From assembly GCA_015207365.1 (NCBI GenBank), contig JADEXA010000065.1, forward strand, positions 1-38,152: DNA of 38,152 nt. The letters run 5' to 3'. The translations under genes and the position numbers were made by a program. Each line of letters begins with the position of its first letter. Position 1 is the first letter of the stretch. Positions 15,906 to 25,218 of this stretch are shown piece after piece. Origin of the DNA: Vacuolonema iberomarrocanum LEGE 07170. GTDB taxonomy: Bacteria; Cyanobacteriota; Cyanobacteriia; Elainellales; Elainellaceae. Under the pieces are notes generated by a model that was not told the origin of the DNA, ran no database searches, and saw nothing but the letters and a program-made list of their open reading frames with translations.

Positions 15906-17117
15906 TCAGATGACCTCTTCGGGGTTATGGACGGATGAAGACTGAACATGGGACTTATGAATGGATACGAAGCCAGAGAGCGACGGATAAGGTGTAGCGC
16001 GGAAATTTACGGTCACAAAATGTTGGGAGACGTATGGAAGGGAGGAAGGACTACGGGTGGTGGCGATCGCCTGCCCTACTAAAGCCACCAAACGATTCCA
16101 GTTCTTCGAACTAGCACACGACTCAGGTGAAGGAGGGTTCCTTTGAGCAATGAACAGGATGAAGCAAGTCAAAAGTGGCAGACTTGTTATGTGGTTTTTG
16201 TCCTGGTTGCTGAGCTCGAATACCCGATATCGCTTGAATAACGAATGCCAAACAGCTCATTCCAAACCGTAAAAGCTGAGTCATCTCCACATCTAGCTGA
16301 ACCAGACAATGCTTTGTCTGATACCAACATTCGGTTATCAGGAACACCAAGCTGTTGGGGATAGAGTGGGAGATTTGTTTTATAAAAATCTTGATTCAAC
16401 CGATCGATCAGCCATCGCGAGCTTACAGATATGAGTTTGCCCAGAATGGGTCAGCAAAAATCATTCTTAAAGCGCTTCGAATCCTGACTCAATCTGTGGA
16501 TCTGGAGCAAAGCTGCAAAAATCTATCTGCAAGCAAGCGTCAGGACGCTGAGCGATCAGCACATACTCGGGCCTTCGCATCTATCCGCCCAAGAGAGTGC
16601 GGGATCTGAGAGCCGTCTGCGCTGCAATTTCATTTCTAGATACCATCTCGGGAGCCAGGAGCGCCCCGTTAGAGAATCCAGTCTCAATGCGCGTCAACCT
16701 CAATGTTTTGCTACTGCACCAGCGTAACATTTCTACGATGGTAAATTTTAAGTAAGATTACAGAGACACAAGGTTACGGAATGGTGAGGTGTCATCCACC
16801 AGTGTGCGTTCAGCGCCAAGTTTCTGTAACACGCCACTGAGTACAGGGCAAAACTCAGAAAACCCTTAATTTTGTGTAGCGCGGGCACCGCCCGCGCTAC
16901 ACAAAATTAAGGGTTTTAGCCGGGGGGGCGATTTTTTGTCCCGTGCTTAGAACACTCCAGTAACGTTGCGGCACTGGTTCATATTTCTAGATTTTTGGCA
17001 TGTTGGAAAACCATGCCTAGCTTCAGATCCCATCTCAGGGGAGAATGAATAGGCTGCATTTCCGCTCATCTTGCGGAATGCTGTCTACTGCTCTAATCCT
17101 TAGCTGAGGAAGGCTCT
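15906..17117. other. Gene-poor region of 1.2 kb
   Basis: I find no convincing gene between the deoxyhypusine-synthase-like start and the small membrane protein at 17118. Short frames on both strands (for example minus 15906-16172 and 16187-16399, plus 16355-16609) have no recognisable motifs. The outstanding element is the palindrome at 16859-16917. Decayed genes or an unrecognised RNA remain possible. Confidence 0.5.
16859..16917. repeat. Perfect palindrome with 28-bp arms
   Basis: Bases 16859-16886 are the exact reverse complement of 16890-16917 around a 3-base loop (ACC). The core is TTGTGTAGCGCGGGC/GCCCGCGCTACACAA, and the outer arms are AT-rich, ending AAGGGTTTT. It lies between divergent genes, so it is not an obvious terminator for either neighbour. 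It resembles the palindromic intergenic repeats common in cyanobacterial genomes. Confidence 0.85.
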
Positions 17118-17489
17118 GTGTACTATTACTATTCCCCGCCCATTATCCTGCTGGTGGCAGGTTTGCTAGCGAGCCTGACCTCTGGTTTGGCGTTTGATGC
17201 CACTTTGAAAATGTCAGTTCGAGAATGGTCGAAAAACAAGTCGACCCGCACCCTGGCTCAGGCCAGAGGGCTAGCGCTGTTGTTGCCGTTTTTGGGTATT
17301 TGCGGCGGTATTTGCTTTTTCCTGGCAGCAGGGTTACAAATTTTTGGGTTTCCCGCAACCTTGTCGCTTGGGATCGCCCTACCTCTAACGCTGCTGAGCG
17401 GTGGATTGGTCTGGTTCCAACTGGGACGGGTGTTGCAACAAATTGAGGAGGGTGGCTCTGCAGCGCTCGACCTGGATTCGTTTACCTAG
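17118..17489 (+). CDS. Small cyanobacterial membrane protein, function unknown
   Basis: The 123-residue protein starts at a GTG (17118) and has three hydrophobic helices: IILLVAGLLASLTSGLAF, LALLLPFLGICGGICFFLAA and TLSLGIALPLTLLSGGLVW. A basic loop (VREWSKNKSTRTLAQARG) lies between the first two. I do not recognise a named family. It is monocistronic and converges on the M41-like protease gene. Hydrophobicity and clean codon use support a real gene. Confidence 0.65.
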   Translation: MYYYYSPPIILLVAGLLASLTSGLAFDATLKMSVREWSKNKSTRTLAQARGLALLLPFLGICGGICFFLAAGLQIFGFPATLSLGIALPLTLLSGGLVWFQLGRVLQQIEEGGSAALDLDSFT

Positions 17490-17553
17490 ACTGCAAAAGC
17501 AGGCATCCAGAAACGCTTAATGGGATGACCGCTCGGCTATTTATGGCTTGTGG

Positions 17554-17583
17554 TGGGTTTAACCGACGGATTGGTTTGACCCA
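17554..17583. terminator. Imperfect hairpin at a convergent junction
   Basis: TGGGTTTAACC and GGTTTGACCCA form an 11-position stem with one wobble and one mismatch around an 8-base loop. It is located between the convergent ends at 17489 and 17597. Confidence 0.4.
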
Positions 17584-17596
17584 GACGCAGATTAAA

Positions 17597-18313
17597 TCAG
17601 GATGCATCGACGCTTTCTGACACGCTGGCTTGATTGACCGCGGTAAGGACATGCTGGCATTCTTCTACGGATTTGCGATCGCGCATGGCATCCAGGAGTG
17701 CCGTGTAAGCAGCCTCATTGGTTTGCAAGAGTGTCTTAGCTTGCAGGATGGCCCAGCGTTCCTTTTGTTGGGCCGCGTCGGGAGATTGGCGAATCAGTTG
17801 ATAAAGGGTACGGATTTGTTGGCGATCGCCCATGCCCCCTTCGGCTTGGTTATAGGTCAACAGTTCCGCTGCGATCCCGGCCATCCACACGATACAGTAG
17901 CGATCGACAACCGTGGCGGGTAAGTTGCCCTGGTTTAGTGAATTCTCCAAATTTTGGGTATTGAAGCGGACGCCACCATTGCCGGGTTGCCCTTGCCGAA
18001 AGGCTTCCCAGGCATTGAGACTGTAGCCAGTGATAGGGATATCTAGCGTATGGGCGACGAGGAAATGCCCAGCTTCGTGGTGCAGGATGCGATCGCGATG
18101 TTCTGGAGAAAATTGGGCGATCGCATCTACCAACAGCGTGCTGCCCCGGTTCTGCCAGCCCAGGGTATCCACAGTTGCCAGTACTAATAAGCCACCCGCC
18201 AGAGTTGCTGGGATAGCGGGGGATAGGTCCACCAGCGGCCCGACTAGGCTTGCTAGCACAAAGGCAAATATGGTGATGGCGATCAGGTTGAGGGAAACGT
18301 CGTTAGAGTTCAC
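17597..18313 (-). CDS. M41-like (FtsH-type) zinc metalloprotease without AAA domain
   Basis: This 238-residue membrane protein has two N-terminal helices (IAITIFAFVLASLVGPLV and IPATLAGGLLVLATVDTLG) and a zinc-protease signature HHEAGHFLVAH (HEAGH core). The third metal ligand of M41 is an Asp in a downstream helix; a candidate lies in GGMGDRQQIRTLY. There is no ATPase domain, so this is the FtsH-protease-like group seen in cyanobacteria and plastids, with unknown substrates. The GTG start at 18313 overlaps the stop of the VanY-type gene by 4 bp (GTGA), so the two are translationally coupled. Confidence 0.85.
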   Translation of the reverse strand: MNSNDVSLNLIAITIFAFVLASLVGPLVDLSPAIPATLAGGLLVLATVDTLGWQNRGSTLLVDAIAQFSPEHRDRILHHEAGHFLVAHTLDIPITGYSLNAWEAFRQGQPGNGGVRFNTQNLENSLNQGNLPATVVDRYCIVWMAGIAAELLTYNQAEGGMGDRQQIRTLYQLIRQSPDAAQQKERWAILQAKTLLQTNEAAYTALLDAMRDRKSVEECQHVLTAVNQASVSESVDAS

Positions 18314-19161
18314 GGTCTTTCGGATGGAGGGACGAGTGGACGGTCAGGCAATTCGGGGCGGATGTTGCGAGATTTGTAGAAAGTTTCGAGGCTATGGCGA
18401 TCGCCCACAAAGCGCCAGTGCCAAGGTTCGTAGCTCACCCCTTGAGGGTTGTTGCGGGGAAAGGATAGCTCGAAGCCAAAGCGGGCGGCATTTTCTTCCA
18501 TCCATTCAAAGGCATCGGTATCTTCAAATGCTTCGATGAGGTGTGTATCCGGTTCCCGTGCATCCCCCACATCAATGGCATAGCCCGTGTGGTGTTCGCT
18601 ATACCCTGGCGGTGCGCTGACGGACGCGCGCTCAACGGCTCGCTGGCGGCGCTCGGCTTTGCGATCGAAGAAAATCGTAGTCTGATCCTCGACAGAACGA
18701 AACCCCGATAGGAGTTCGAGTTGGATGTTGTCGCGACGGGCGGCTTCTAGCAACTCGATCATACGCTCGGCTGCAGACTCTCGCAGGCGGATCGAGCCAT
18801 CAGCCGTTAACGGCTCCAGCGTACTATCGAGTGCTTCATCGTAGGGGAAGTGACCCAACAGCACATCGTCGGGTAAGGCGGGATCATCGGCATCGGTTTC
18901 AGCGCCGGAAGCTTCTATCGTGGAGGAGGCCGAATCGACGATAGAGCTGTCACCCGTGAGGCGGGGCAGTAGCATGGTGGTAATGCCACCTAGAAGGAGC
19001 GCCAACAAGACTCCGACGACCATCCAAAGCCCAAAGCGCGCCATGCGGCGGGGAGGTTGGATGGCGATCGCGGCTCCTTTCGCATCGGGCTGACTTTCTC
19101 GCTGGGCGACCGGAATATCGTCTGCCTGGATGTCGTTGTTTGCGTTCCCCACTTGTTCCAC
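18310..19161 (-). CDS. VanY-type D-alanyl-D-alanine carboxypeptidase
   Basis: This 283-residue protein has one transmembrane anchor (LWMVVGVLLALLLGGITTM, about 46-65) and an acidic linker, followed by a peptidase M15B domain. Metal and catalytic motifs are SEHHTGYAIDVGD (SxHxxGxAxD type) and YEPWHWRFVG. LLSGFRSVEDQ begins the domain. Such enzymes trim the terminal D-Ala from peptidoglycan stems on the periplasmic side. The start is a GTG at 19161. The gene is upstream of, and coupled to, the M41-like protease gene, which suggests a joint envelope function. It is divergent from the AEC transporter gene. Confidence 0.92.
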   Translation of the reverse strand: MEQVGNANNDIQADDIPVAQRESQPDAKGAAIAIQPPRRMARFGLWMVVGVLLALLLGGITTMLLPRLTGDSSIVDSASSTIEASGAETDADDPALPDDVLLGHFPYDEALDSTLEPLTADGSIRLRESAAERMIELLEAARRDNIQLELLSGFRSVEDQTTIFFDRKAERRQRAVERASVSAPPGYSEHHTGYAIDVGDAREPDTHLIEAFEDTDAFEWMEENAARFGFELSFPRNNPQGVSYEPWHWRFVGDRHSLETFYKSRNIRPELPDRPLVPPSERP

Positions 19162-19485
19162 TCAACTCCTCTCCTTCTCGCGATCACACCGATTTGGCAC
19201 TGTCCTGTACCTTACACCCAAATACTCATAGCCAGACCCGGACATATCTTGCAAATAAGTTCTTACAAATAATGTCTGTGCTGCCGCATCAGACTGTTGG
19301 TTGCAACCCACAGATAATCTAGTGCGATTGTAAACTGAGCCTGTCGAAACCCGCTTTTTTCCTCTCGAATTCTACCCAGCCATGGGTGGGTTTGAAAAAC
19401 CTCTCTCGACCTGAATGAGCAGGTTTAATAGCTCTTCGATTCTTTCTGTTTCCCCCTGCCCTTGTCATTCCTCTCAATTCTCTCT
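19162..19485. other. Divergent VanY/AEC promoter region
   Basis: About 320 bp lie between two divergent genes. A short ACCCA/TGGGT hairpin (loop GCCA) near 19374 is the only structure I note. No small gene is evident. Confidence 0.4.
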
Positions 19486-20469
19486 ATGAATTTGGCGACT
19501 CGCCTACTCACGCTCTACCTTCCACTAATTGCCTGGATTACGCTGGGATGGTTTTGGGGACGCCGCCTGCCGCCCTCGGTACCCGCTTATTTGGGAAAGT
19601 TTCTCTTCTGGATTGGCATTCCCATCAGCATCATTGGCTTTTTGCTCGATACGGATTTATCTGGGCCGATTTGGATCGCCCCCATCATGGCATGGGGTGG
19701 CATTCTCGTTGGCAGTAGCCTGGTTTGGGGTTGGATGCAGTGGAAGCTGCACCGGAATCCTCGGCCATCTTCAATCGAGTCAGACGCTGCGACGGCGGGT
19801 TCCCCCTCACCGCTTGCCCACAATCCTACCCAAGGCAGCTTACTCCTGGCATCTATGGTGGGAAACACTGGCTACCTGGGCTACCCGATTGTGCTGACGC
19901 TGGTAGGCGCTCCCTATTTCGGCTGGGCGGTGTTTTACGACACGTTGGGTTCCATGTTAGGGGCCTATGGCTTGGGCGTGTTGCTGGCGAGCCGACTAGG
20001 ACGGGGTGCCCGTACGGTCAGGCAGATGCTGGCCGCGTTGGTCATGAATCCCACGCTGTGGAGCTTTCCGACTGGGCTGCTGCTGCGCCAACTGGCTCTA
20101 CCTAACCCGCTCAGCTTGGTTTTGAAGGGGGGTGCCTGGACCAGCCTGGTGCTGTCGTTGTTGCTGATTGGGATGCGTCTGGGGCAGTTGCAACGGTGGA
20201 AGAACGTTCGCTTGGTCAGTGTCAGTTTGGGCGTCAAAATGCTGTTGATGCCGCTGGTATTTGGTGGGCTATTAACGCTATTGGGGATCCAAGGTCCCCC
20301 GCGACTGGTGATTGTGTTGCAGATGGCCATGCCCCCGGCGTTTGCCACCCTGGTGCTGGCAGAAACCTTTGATCTGGATCGGGATGTGACGGTGACAGCG
20401 ATCGCCGTTGGTTCCACAGGGTTACTCGTAACGCTGCCGCTTTGGGTCTGGCTGTTTTCGGCGGGATGA
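19486..20469 (+). CDS. AEC-family transporter (auxin-efflux-carrier type)
   Basis: The protein has about 327 residues from the ATG at 19486; an in-frame TTG at 19462 is less likely. It shows ten or so hydrophobic helices split into two five-helix halves, separated after helix 3 by a polar, proline/serine-rich loop (RPSSIESDAATAGSPSP). Family-like pieces are GKFLFWIGIPISII, GNTGYLGYPIV and LQMAMPPAFATLVLAE. AEC proteins are secondary transporters of organic anions or small solutes; the substrate here is unknown. Translation has no clear ribosome site. Confidence 0.85.
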   Translation: MNLATRLLTLYLPLIAWITLGWFWGRRLPPSVPAYLGKFLFWIGIPISIIGFLLDTDLSGPIWIAPIMAWGGILVGSSLVWGWMQWKLHRNPRPSSIESDAATAGSPSPLAHNPTQGSLLLASMVGNTGYLGYPIVLTLVGAPYFGWAVFYDTLGSMLGAYGLGVLLASRLGRGARTVRQMLAALVMNPTLWSFPTGLLLRQLALPNPLSLVLKGGAWTSLVLSLLLIGMRLGQLQRWKNVRLVSVSLGVKMLLMPLVFGGLLTLLGIQGPPRLVIVLQMAMPPAFATLVLAETFDLDRDVTVTAIAVGSTGLLVTLPLWVWLFSAG

Positions 20470-20662
20470 TCCCAGAAACTTTAGCGCTTAGACTTTTGAG
20501 CCACATCACCTCATAATTTTAAAAGTGAGAACCGTCAGACTTGAACAAGCTGTGAGTCAAACGCATGGAGCTGGGTGTGATCAAATCGATGGGCTTGCAC
20601 GCAGCCTGGAGACCGTTACCCATATCCATGCACTGTGAGCAGGGGATAAAGAGACAAACGCT

Positions 20663-21178
20663 ATGAACTACGTGGTTGCTGTATTAGCCGATCGCATGCG
20701 AGCCGAAGCGGCCTATTCCAAGCTGGAAGCAGAGGGATTGCCTACTGAAACTGTCAGCATTGTCGGCCAGGGTTACAAGGATATTGAAGCTTTTAGCTTT
20801 CTTGATCCGAAGAAAGGGGCTCGGCGACAAGCCTGGCTAATGTCATTTTGGCTTGTGCCCTTTGGCTTTGTTGGCGGTTATGCATTTAACCTGTCGACGC
20901 AATTTGAGTTGTTTCCCTGGGCTGGAACCCTGGGAAACCATTTGATTGGGGCATTATTTGGGGCGATCGCCGGAGCAATGGGCAGCTTTTTTGTGGGCGG
21001 CGGCACGGGCTTGCTGTTTGGTGGAGAGAATGCTTCGGTGGCCTATCCGCGTCAACTCAAACAAGGAAAATATGTAATTGTGGTGCAGGGAGCCCCTAAT
21101 GTTACAAATCGGGCGAACCGCCTGCTCAAGGAATTAAAACCCGAAGACATTGAGAGCTTTATCGATCCACAAACGTAA
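20663..21178 (+). CDS. Conserved cyanobacterial membrane protein
   Basis: This 171-residue protein has a soluble ferredoxin-like N-terminal segment (MNYVVAVLADRMRAEAAY). Two hydrophobic helices follow (WLMSFWLVPFGFVGGYAF and LIGALFGAIAGAMGSFFVG, the second glycine-rich). A C-terminal soluble part (YVIVVQGAPNVTNRANRLL) repeats the style of the first. The arrangement resembles the heat-induced/general-stress (YflT/GS17M-like) architecture, in which a small alpha/beta unit flanks membrane helices, but that is inference. The ATG at 20663 is preceded by AGGGGATAAAGAG. I cannot assign a function. Confidence 0.75.
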   Translation: MNYVVAVLADRMRAEAAYSKLEAEGLPTETVSIVGQGYKDIEAFSFLDPKKGARRQAWLMSFWLVPFGFVGGYAFNLSTQFELFPWAGTLGNHLIGALFGAIAGAMGSFFVGGGTGLLFGGENASVAYPRQLKQGKYVIVVQGAPNVTNRANRLLKELKPEDIESFIDPQT

Positions 21179-21274
21179 GGTAGGGTAGTGCTTCCACTCC
21201 GGCTTAAATGTTGATTTCTGTTTTTTGATTCTTCTTTTTTTGATGTTTGCAAAATGGTTTTAACGAATTGAACG

Positions 21275-21994
21275 ATGACACAACTACCTCAGAACTTGGA
21301 TGAGGCGATCGCTCAGGCTTGCAACGCAACCCATGCGGCTTTGGAAGATGGCTTGACCCGCGTGCAAGTGGAATTGGCGTTTCCCGAACTCAAAATTATG
21401 CCCCTGGCTCAGCAGTTTGTGGAATCCTTTGCCGAGATGGGCAGTGAGCTGCGTATCTTCTTTCCCGATGCTGGGTCTGCGGCGCTGGCTCGCCGCGATT
21501 GGGGCGATGTTCCCTACCCAATGCGGGGAATTGGGGAATTGAAAGCTGCCATTCAGCCAGAAGAGAAGCTCTTCATTTTTATCGAACCCTCCTCGGTAGA
21601 GGTGCAGCAGGTCGAAGCCCTGTGTGATGAAGCTGGGGAACGGCCTGTGATTTTTCTCAACCCCAAGCTAGAGGATGTGGCAACCATTGGCATTGGTTAT
21701 GCAGGGCGACAATTGCGCGATCGCTTCCTCAACAAACTGGAATCTTGCTATTACCTACGTCCGATGGAAGGAGCTGCGTTGTTGCGAGATTATCCGGCTT
21801 CCTGGCAGGTATGGTTTGAGCAGGAAGGAGCATACAAATTGGTTGCAGAACAACCGCAAAAACCCGTAGGTGAGGAGCTGGATGAAATTTTGATGCGCGC
21901 TCAGGGAAAAGATCCCGCCGCAGATACTTCAAAACCTGTCCGGCGTAGTTTTCTAGCAGGGCTACAAGATTTTCTTCGAGCTCTGAGTCAATGA
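21275..21994 (+). CDS. DUF1995 family protein
   Basis: This 239-residue soluble protein is of the DUF1995 type, which occurs in cyanobacteria and as plastid proteins (LPA3-like in plants, linked there to photosystem II assembly). Recognisable blocks are LDEAIAQACNATHAALEDG, VQVELAFPELK, FPDAGSAALARRDW and a long middle part with VIFLNPKLED. The C-terminus ends in a basic patch and SFLAGLQDFLRALSQ. It follows the previous gene by 96 bp on the same strand. A photosynthesis-related role is an inference from plant relatives. Confidence 0.85.
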   Translation: MTQLPQNLDEAIAQACNATHAALEDGLTRVQVELAFPELKIMPLAQQFVESFAEMGSELRIFFPDAGSAALARRDWGDVPYPMRGIGELKAAIQPEEKLFIFIEPSSVEVQQVEALCDEAGERPVIFLNPKLEDVATIGIGYAGRQLRDRFLNKLESCYYLRPMEGAALLRDYPASWQVWFEQEGAYKLVAEQPQKPVGEELDEILMRAQGKDPAADTSKPVRRSFLAGLQDFLRALSQ

Positions 21995-22457
21995 TTCTTT
22001 ATGATTCCTTGCAGGAGAATTCATACAAATCATGCAGGTTTCTCCTAGGGAAAAAGGGCATAATGATTAGTATTACTGGTAACACTTGGAGTGATCCATT
22101 TGTGCATTACCAAGACATCTGCCCATCCTAGCTTTGTTCTTTCGTACACTTTCCTTGTCGCGATTTGTATTTCGCAGCCGTTTCAGCAAAGCTATCTGCG
22201 CTACTTGTTTCTAGCTCTTTATCTGTAGGTTTCTGAGCTTTTGTAGTAGCATGTTGGTTTTGCTGATTCTTTTGACGAACCGTACTGACGTTGTATTTTT
22301 GTTTGTCAGGCTTTCATTGGAAGTAAAACGAAAGATTCTGGGTGCGGTGACATTTTGTCTTTATTATTGCGTCTAAGACATTTGTCTACCGTAAGCAGCC
22401 GGATTGTTAGTGTTTGGGTTGAATTTTATTGATGGCATCAAGTTCGAGGGGTTGTCT
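21995..22457. other. Intergenic region upstream of the phosphatase gene
   Basis: This 463-bp AT-rich stretch contains a terminator-like hairpin at 22013-22046 close to the upstream stop. I see no coding frame or known RNA fold in the remainder; a long 5' leader for the phosphatase is possible. Confidence 0.45.
22013..22046 (+). terminator. Possible terminator after the DUF1995 gene
   Basis: AGGAGAA/TTCTCCT arms enclose a 20-base loop, 18 bp after the stop. It is followed by AGGGAAAAAGG rather than a T run, so efficiency is doubtful. Confidence 0.4.
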
Positions 22458-23258
22458 GTGAACAATAGTCGTCGCATTTTCGTTGGAGATGTGCATGGTC
22501 ACTATCGGGGTCTATTGACCTTGTTGGATGCGATCGCCCTCAACTCCGACGACCAGATCTATTTCTTGGGAGACTTGATTGACCGGGGACCCAACAGCGC
22601 AGCCGTGGTCAAATTCGTCAGCGAAAACCAGTTTCCCTGTTTGATGGGAAACCATGAACAAATGCTGCTGGATGCCTTTCCGGGTACCTTTATCGACCAG
22701 GCTGCGCTCCAAGCATGGCTCTACAGCGGGGGGCAAACCACGGTCGCTAGCTATCAGACGGGAGCCGATCATCTGTTGCCTCGGCACCTTGATTGGATTC
22801 GTTCCCTCCCAACCTTTTTGGATTTGGGCGATATCTGGTTGGTTCATGCCGGGGTTAATCCCGAACTAACACTGGAGCAGCAAACCCCCCACGAATGTTG
22901 CTGGATTCGTGACGAGTTTCACAGCATGAAGCGGCCCTACTTCGATGACAAACTGATCATCACCGGACATACGATTACGTTTACATTGCCAGATGTACCA
23001 CCAGGGGCGATCGCCAAAGGTGAAGGCTGGATTGGCATTGACACGGGTGCCTATCACCCCCGTAGCGGTTGGTTGACGGCTTATGACCATACGAATCAGA
23101 TGGTCTATCAGGTCAATGTTTTCAAAGACAATGCGGTTCGCATTCAACCCTTTGACCAGATATCAGTCACGATTAATCCATCGCAAATTATCCCACGACG
23201 GCGGCGGGCAGCGATTTCCCAAGATGTCCCTGCGGCTGGCTCTGGCATTCTTGCTTGA
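22458..23258 (+). CDS. PPP-type serine/threonine phosphatase (metallophosphoesterase)
   Basis: The protein has about 267 residues from the GTG at 22458, which has a GAGG ribosome site 8 bp upstream; the frame extends to a TTG at 22404. The three metal-binding blocks are plain: GDVHGH, GDLIDRGPNS and GNHEQM. A later histidine pair occurs in WLVHAGVNPE and GHTITF. This is the bacterial PPP/ApaH-like group that dephosphorylates proteins or diadenosine polyphosphates, so the substrate is open. The C-terminus is arginine-rich (PRRRRAAI). It stands alone and converges on lysC. Confidence 0.9.
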   Translation: MNNSRRIFVGDVHGHYRGLLTLLDAIALNSDDQIYFLGDLIDRGPNSAAVVKFVSENQFPCLMGNHEQMLLDAFPGTFIDQAALQAWLYSGGQTTVASYQTGADHLLPRHLDWIRSLPTFLDLGDIWLVHAGVNPELTLEQQTPHECCWIRDEFHSMKRPYFDDKLIITGHTITFTLPDVPPGAIAKGEGWIGIDTGAYHPRSGWLTAYDHTNQMVYQVNVFKDNAVRIQPFDQISVTINPSQIIPRRRRAAISQDVPAAGSGILA

Positions 23259-23310
23259 TTGGATGGGATCGATATCGCCTTACGCATTGAGATGAGCACA
23301 GATCCTTTTT

Positions 23311-23337
23311 TGAAAGTCAAACCCTACTTGGCTTTCA
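23311..23337. terminator. Short hairpin between phosphatase and lysC ends
   Basis: TGAAAGTCAA/TTGGCTTTCA form a 10-bp stem with one G-T pair and a 7-base loop. It is flanked on the left by six Ts. It is placed at the convergent junction but lacks a T run in the normal position. Confidence 0.4.
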
Positions 23338-23400
23338 GAAACATGATTGGTTTTCACTTAAGCGCGTAGTACTGTAGAGGTTGACCCCCGTTGCTTAGGG

Positions 23401-25218
23401 TTAGGCAGGGACGTCGATGCGGGTGTTTCCGGCCAATCCAAAAACGTCGTGAACCGCTTGCAGGGCAGATACCCCATCGGCTTCAGCAACCAGGCAACTG
23501 ACTTTGATTTCGGAGGTGGCGATCATCTGGATGTTAATCCCTCGCTGGGCGATCGCTTCGAACATCTGGGCTGCTACACCAGGGCGATGCACCATGCCAA
23601 TGCCAACGATGCTCACCTTAGCGATCGCCGTATCCACCAGTACGTCTTCGCAGCCCCATTCCATAATGGCTTTGTTGAGGAGCTCGTAGGCAACTTCAAC
23701 ATCGGAGCGAGCGATGGTGAACGCAATATCTCGGGTGACGGTGCCTTCAATCCAGCGGCAACGCTGGGATTGGATGATCATATCGACGCTGACGGTGTGT
23801 TCGGCTAGGAGGGCAAAGATGCGAGCGGCCATGCCGGGGCGATCGGGAACTTGGCGAATGGCGATGCGAGCTTGATTGTGGTCGAGGGCGGCACCACGTA
23901 CAGGTGGTGTGTCAGCGTCTTTTACCAGGTGGACATTGCCCAGGTTCGAGGGGGAGGTCGTTACCTTGAAGGTTTCGCAGAGGGCAGCGATCGCGCGATC
24001 GCAGTCAGCTTCGGTAATAGCACAGCTGACCTGCACCTCGGAGGTGGAGATCATCTCAATGTTCACCCCGGCACTGGCCAGGGTCGAGAACATTTGTGCG
24101 GCTACCCCCGGACGCCCAATCATGCCAGCCCCAGATATGCTGACCTTGGCCATGTTGCGTTCCACCATCACCTCGGCTTCACTAGAGTTCGGATCGGGGT
24201 CATGGCGCAGGGCTGGGGCGATCGCCGCTGCCACCGCTTCCGCTCGATTCAACGATGGCTTGGTGACGGTAAAGGCAATGTCGTTTAAATTGCCTTCGTG
24301 AACTGATTGGATAATCAAGTCGACATTCAACGCTTGCTGGGCAATTTCGCGGAACAGGCGGGCGGCAATGCCGGGGTGGTCGGGCACACGCAGCATGGCA
24401 ACTTTGGCCTGATCGGTGTCGAAGGCCACACCATCAACGGGTTGTGCAATTTCTAACCCTTCGAGCGATCGCGGTTGGGGTATGGGCGACACGACACGGG
24501 TTCCCGGTGCATCTGACCAGCTCGATCGCACTACCAGTGTGACGCCATAGTTGCGGGCGATTTCCACGGCTCGGGGATGCAGCACCTTGGCTCCCAGGCT
24601 CGCCAGCTCCAGCATTTCATCGGCTGTAATTTCTTTCATCAGACGGGCATCGGGCACAATGCGCGGATCCGCGGTCAAGATACCAGGAACATCGGTATAA
24701 ATTTCGCAGGCGTCTGCTTTCAGGGAGGCGGCCAGAGCAACGGCTGAGGTATCTGAGCCTCCTCGGCCCAGGGTGGTAATTTCTAGATCGGCCAGGCTAC
24801 TGATGCCCTGGAAACCAGCGACCACAACCACTTCGCCGTTGTTGAGATGGCGGTGGAGGCGATCGGTTTCGATGCTGAGGATGCGGGCACGGGTATGGGT
24901 TGCTTCGGTCACGATACCAACCTGTGCGCCCGTGAGAGAGACGGCGGGTTGCCCCAGCTCTTGCAGCGCCATACTCAGGAGCGCGATGGAGACCTGCTCT
25001 CCGGTCGAAAGCAACATATCCAGTTCCCGACGACTGGGATTACTCGACACCTCATTCGCAAGCTTGACCAGGGTATCGGTGGTTTTGCCCATGGCCGACA
25101 CAACAACAACGACCGAGTGCCCTGCGGCGGCGGTCTTGGCGATCCGCCGTGCTACGACTTGAATTCGTTCTGCGCTCCCAACGGAGGTTCCACCATACTT
25201 CTGAACAATGAGTGCCAT
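23401..25218 (-). CDS. lysC: Aspartate kinase with four ACT domains
   Basis: Aspartokinase makes aspartyl phosphate, the first step toward Lys, Thr, Met and diaminopimelate. The kinase domain (about 1-245) shows KYGGTSVGSAERI, VVVSAMGKTTD, TLGRGGSDTSAVALAASL and EIYTDVPGILTADPRIV. It is followed by two tandem pairs of ACT domains (roughly 265-425 and 440-600). Each pair repeats blocks such as MLRVPDHPGIAARLF, MIGRPGVAAQMFSTLA and MIATSEIKVSC. The duplicated four-ACT, 605-residue form is characteristic of cyanobacteria, where a single long enzyme replaces the separate alpha/beta subunits. The ATG at 25218 is clear. It is monocistronic. Confidence 0.97.
   Translation of the reverse strand: MALIVQKYGGTSVGSAERIQVVARRIAKTAAAGHSVVVVVSAMGKTTDTLVKLANEVSSNPSRRELDMLLSTGEQVSIALLSMALQELGQPAVSLTGAQVGIVTEATHTRARILSIETDRLHRHLNNGEVVVVAGFQGISSLADLEITTLGRGGSDTSAVALAASLKADACEIYTDVPGILTADPRIVPDARLMKEITADEMLELASLGAKVLHPRAVEIARNYGVTLVVRSSWSDAPGTRVVSPIPQPRSLEGLEIAQPVDGVAFDTDQAKVAMLRVPDHPGIAARLFREIAQQALNVDLIIQSVHEGNLNDIAFTVTKPSLNRAEAVAAAIAPALRHDPDPNSSEAEVMVERNMAKVSISGAGMIGRPGVAAQMFSTLASAGVNIEMISTSEVQVSCAITEADCDRAIAALCETFKVTTSPSNLGNVHLVKDADTPPVRGAALDHNQARIAIRQVPDRPGMAARIFALLAEHTVSVDMIIQSQRCRWIEGTVTRDIAFTIARSDVEVAYELLNKAIMEWGCEDVLVDTAIAKVSIVGIGMVHRPGVAAQMFEAIAQRGINIQMIATSEIKVSCLVAEADGVSALQAVHDVFGLAGNTRIDVPA

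Noticed and set aside
16355..16609. Plus-strand frame of 84 codons in the gene-poor gap
   Set aside because: No family resemblance, no ribosome site and no hydrophobic or periodic pattern; I treat it as chance.
24421..24450. CACACCATCAAC inside lysC resembling the hairpin repeat
   Set aside because: It is a partial match in conserved coding sequence with no complementary arm.
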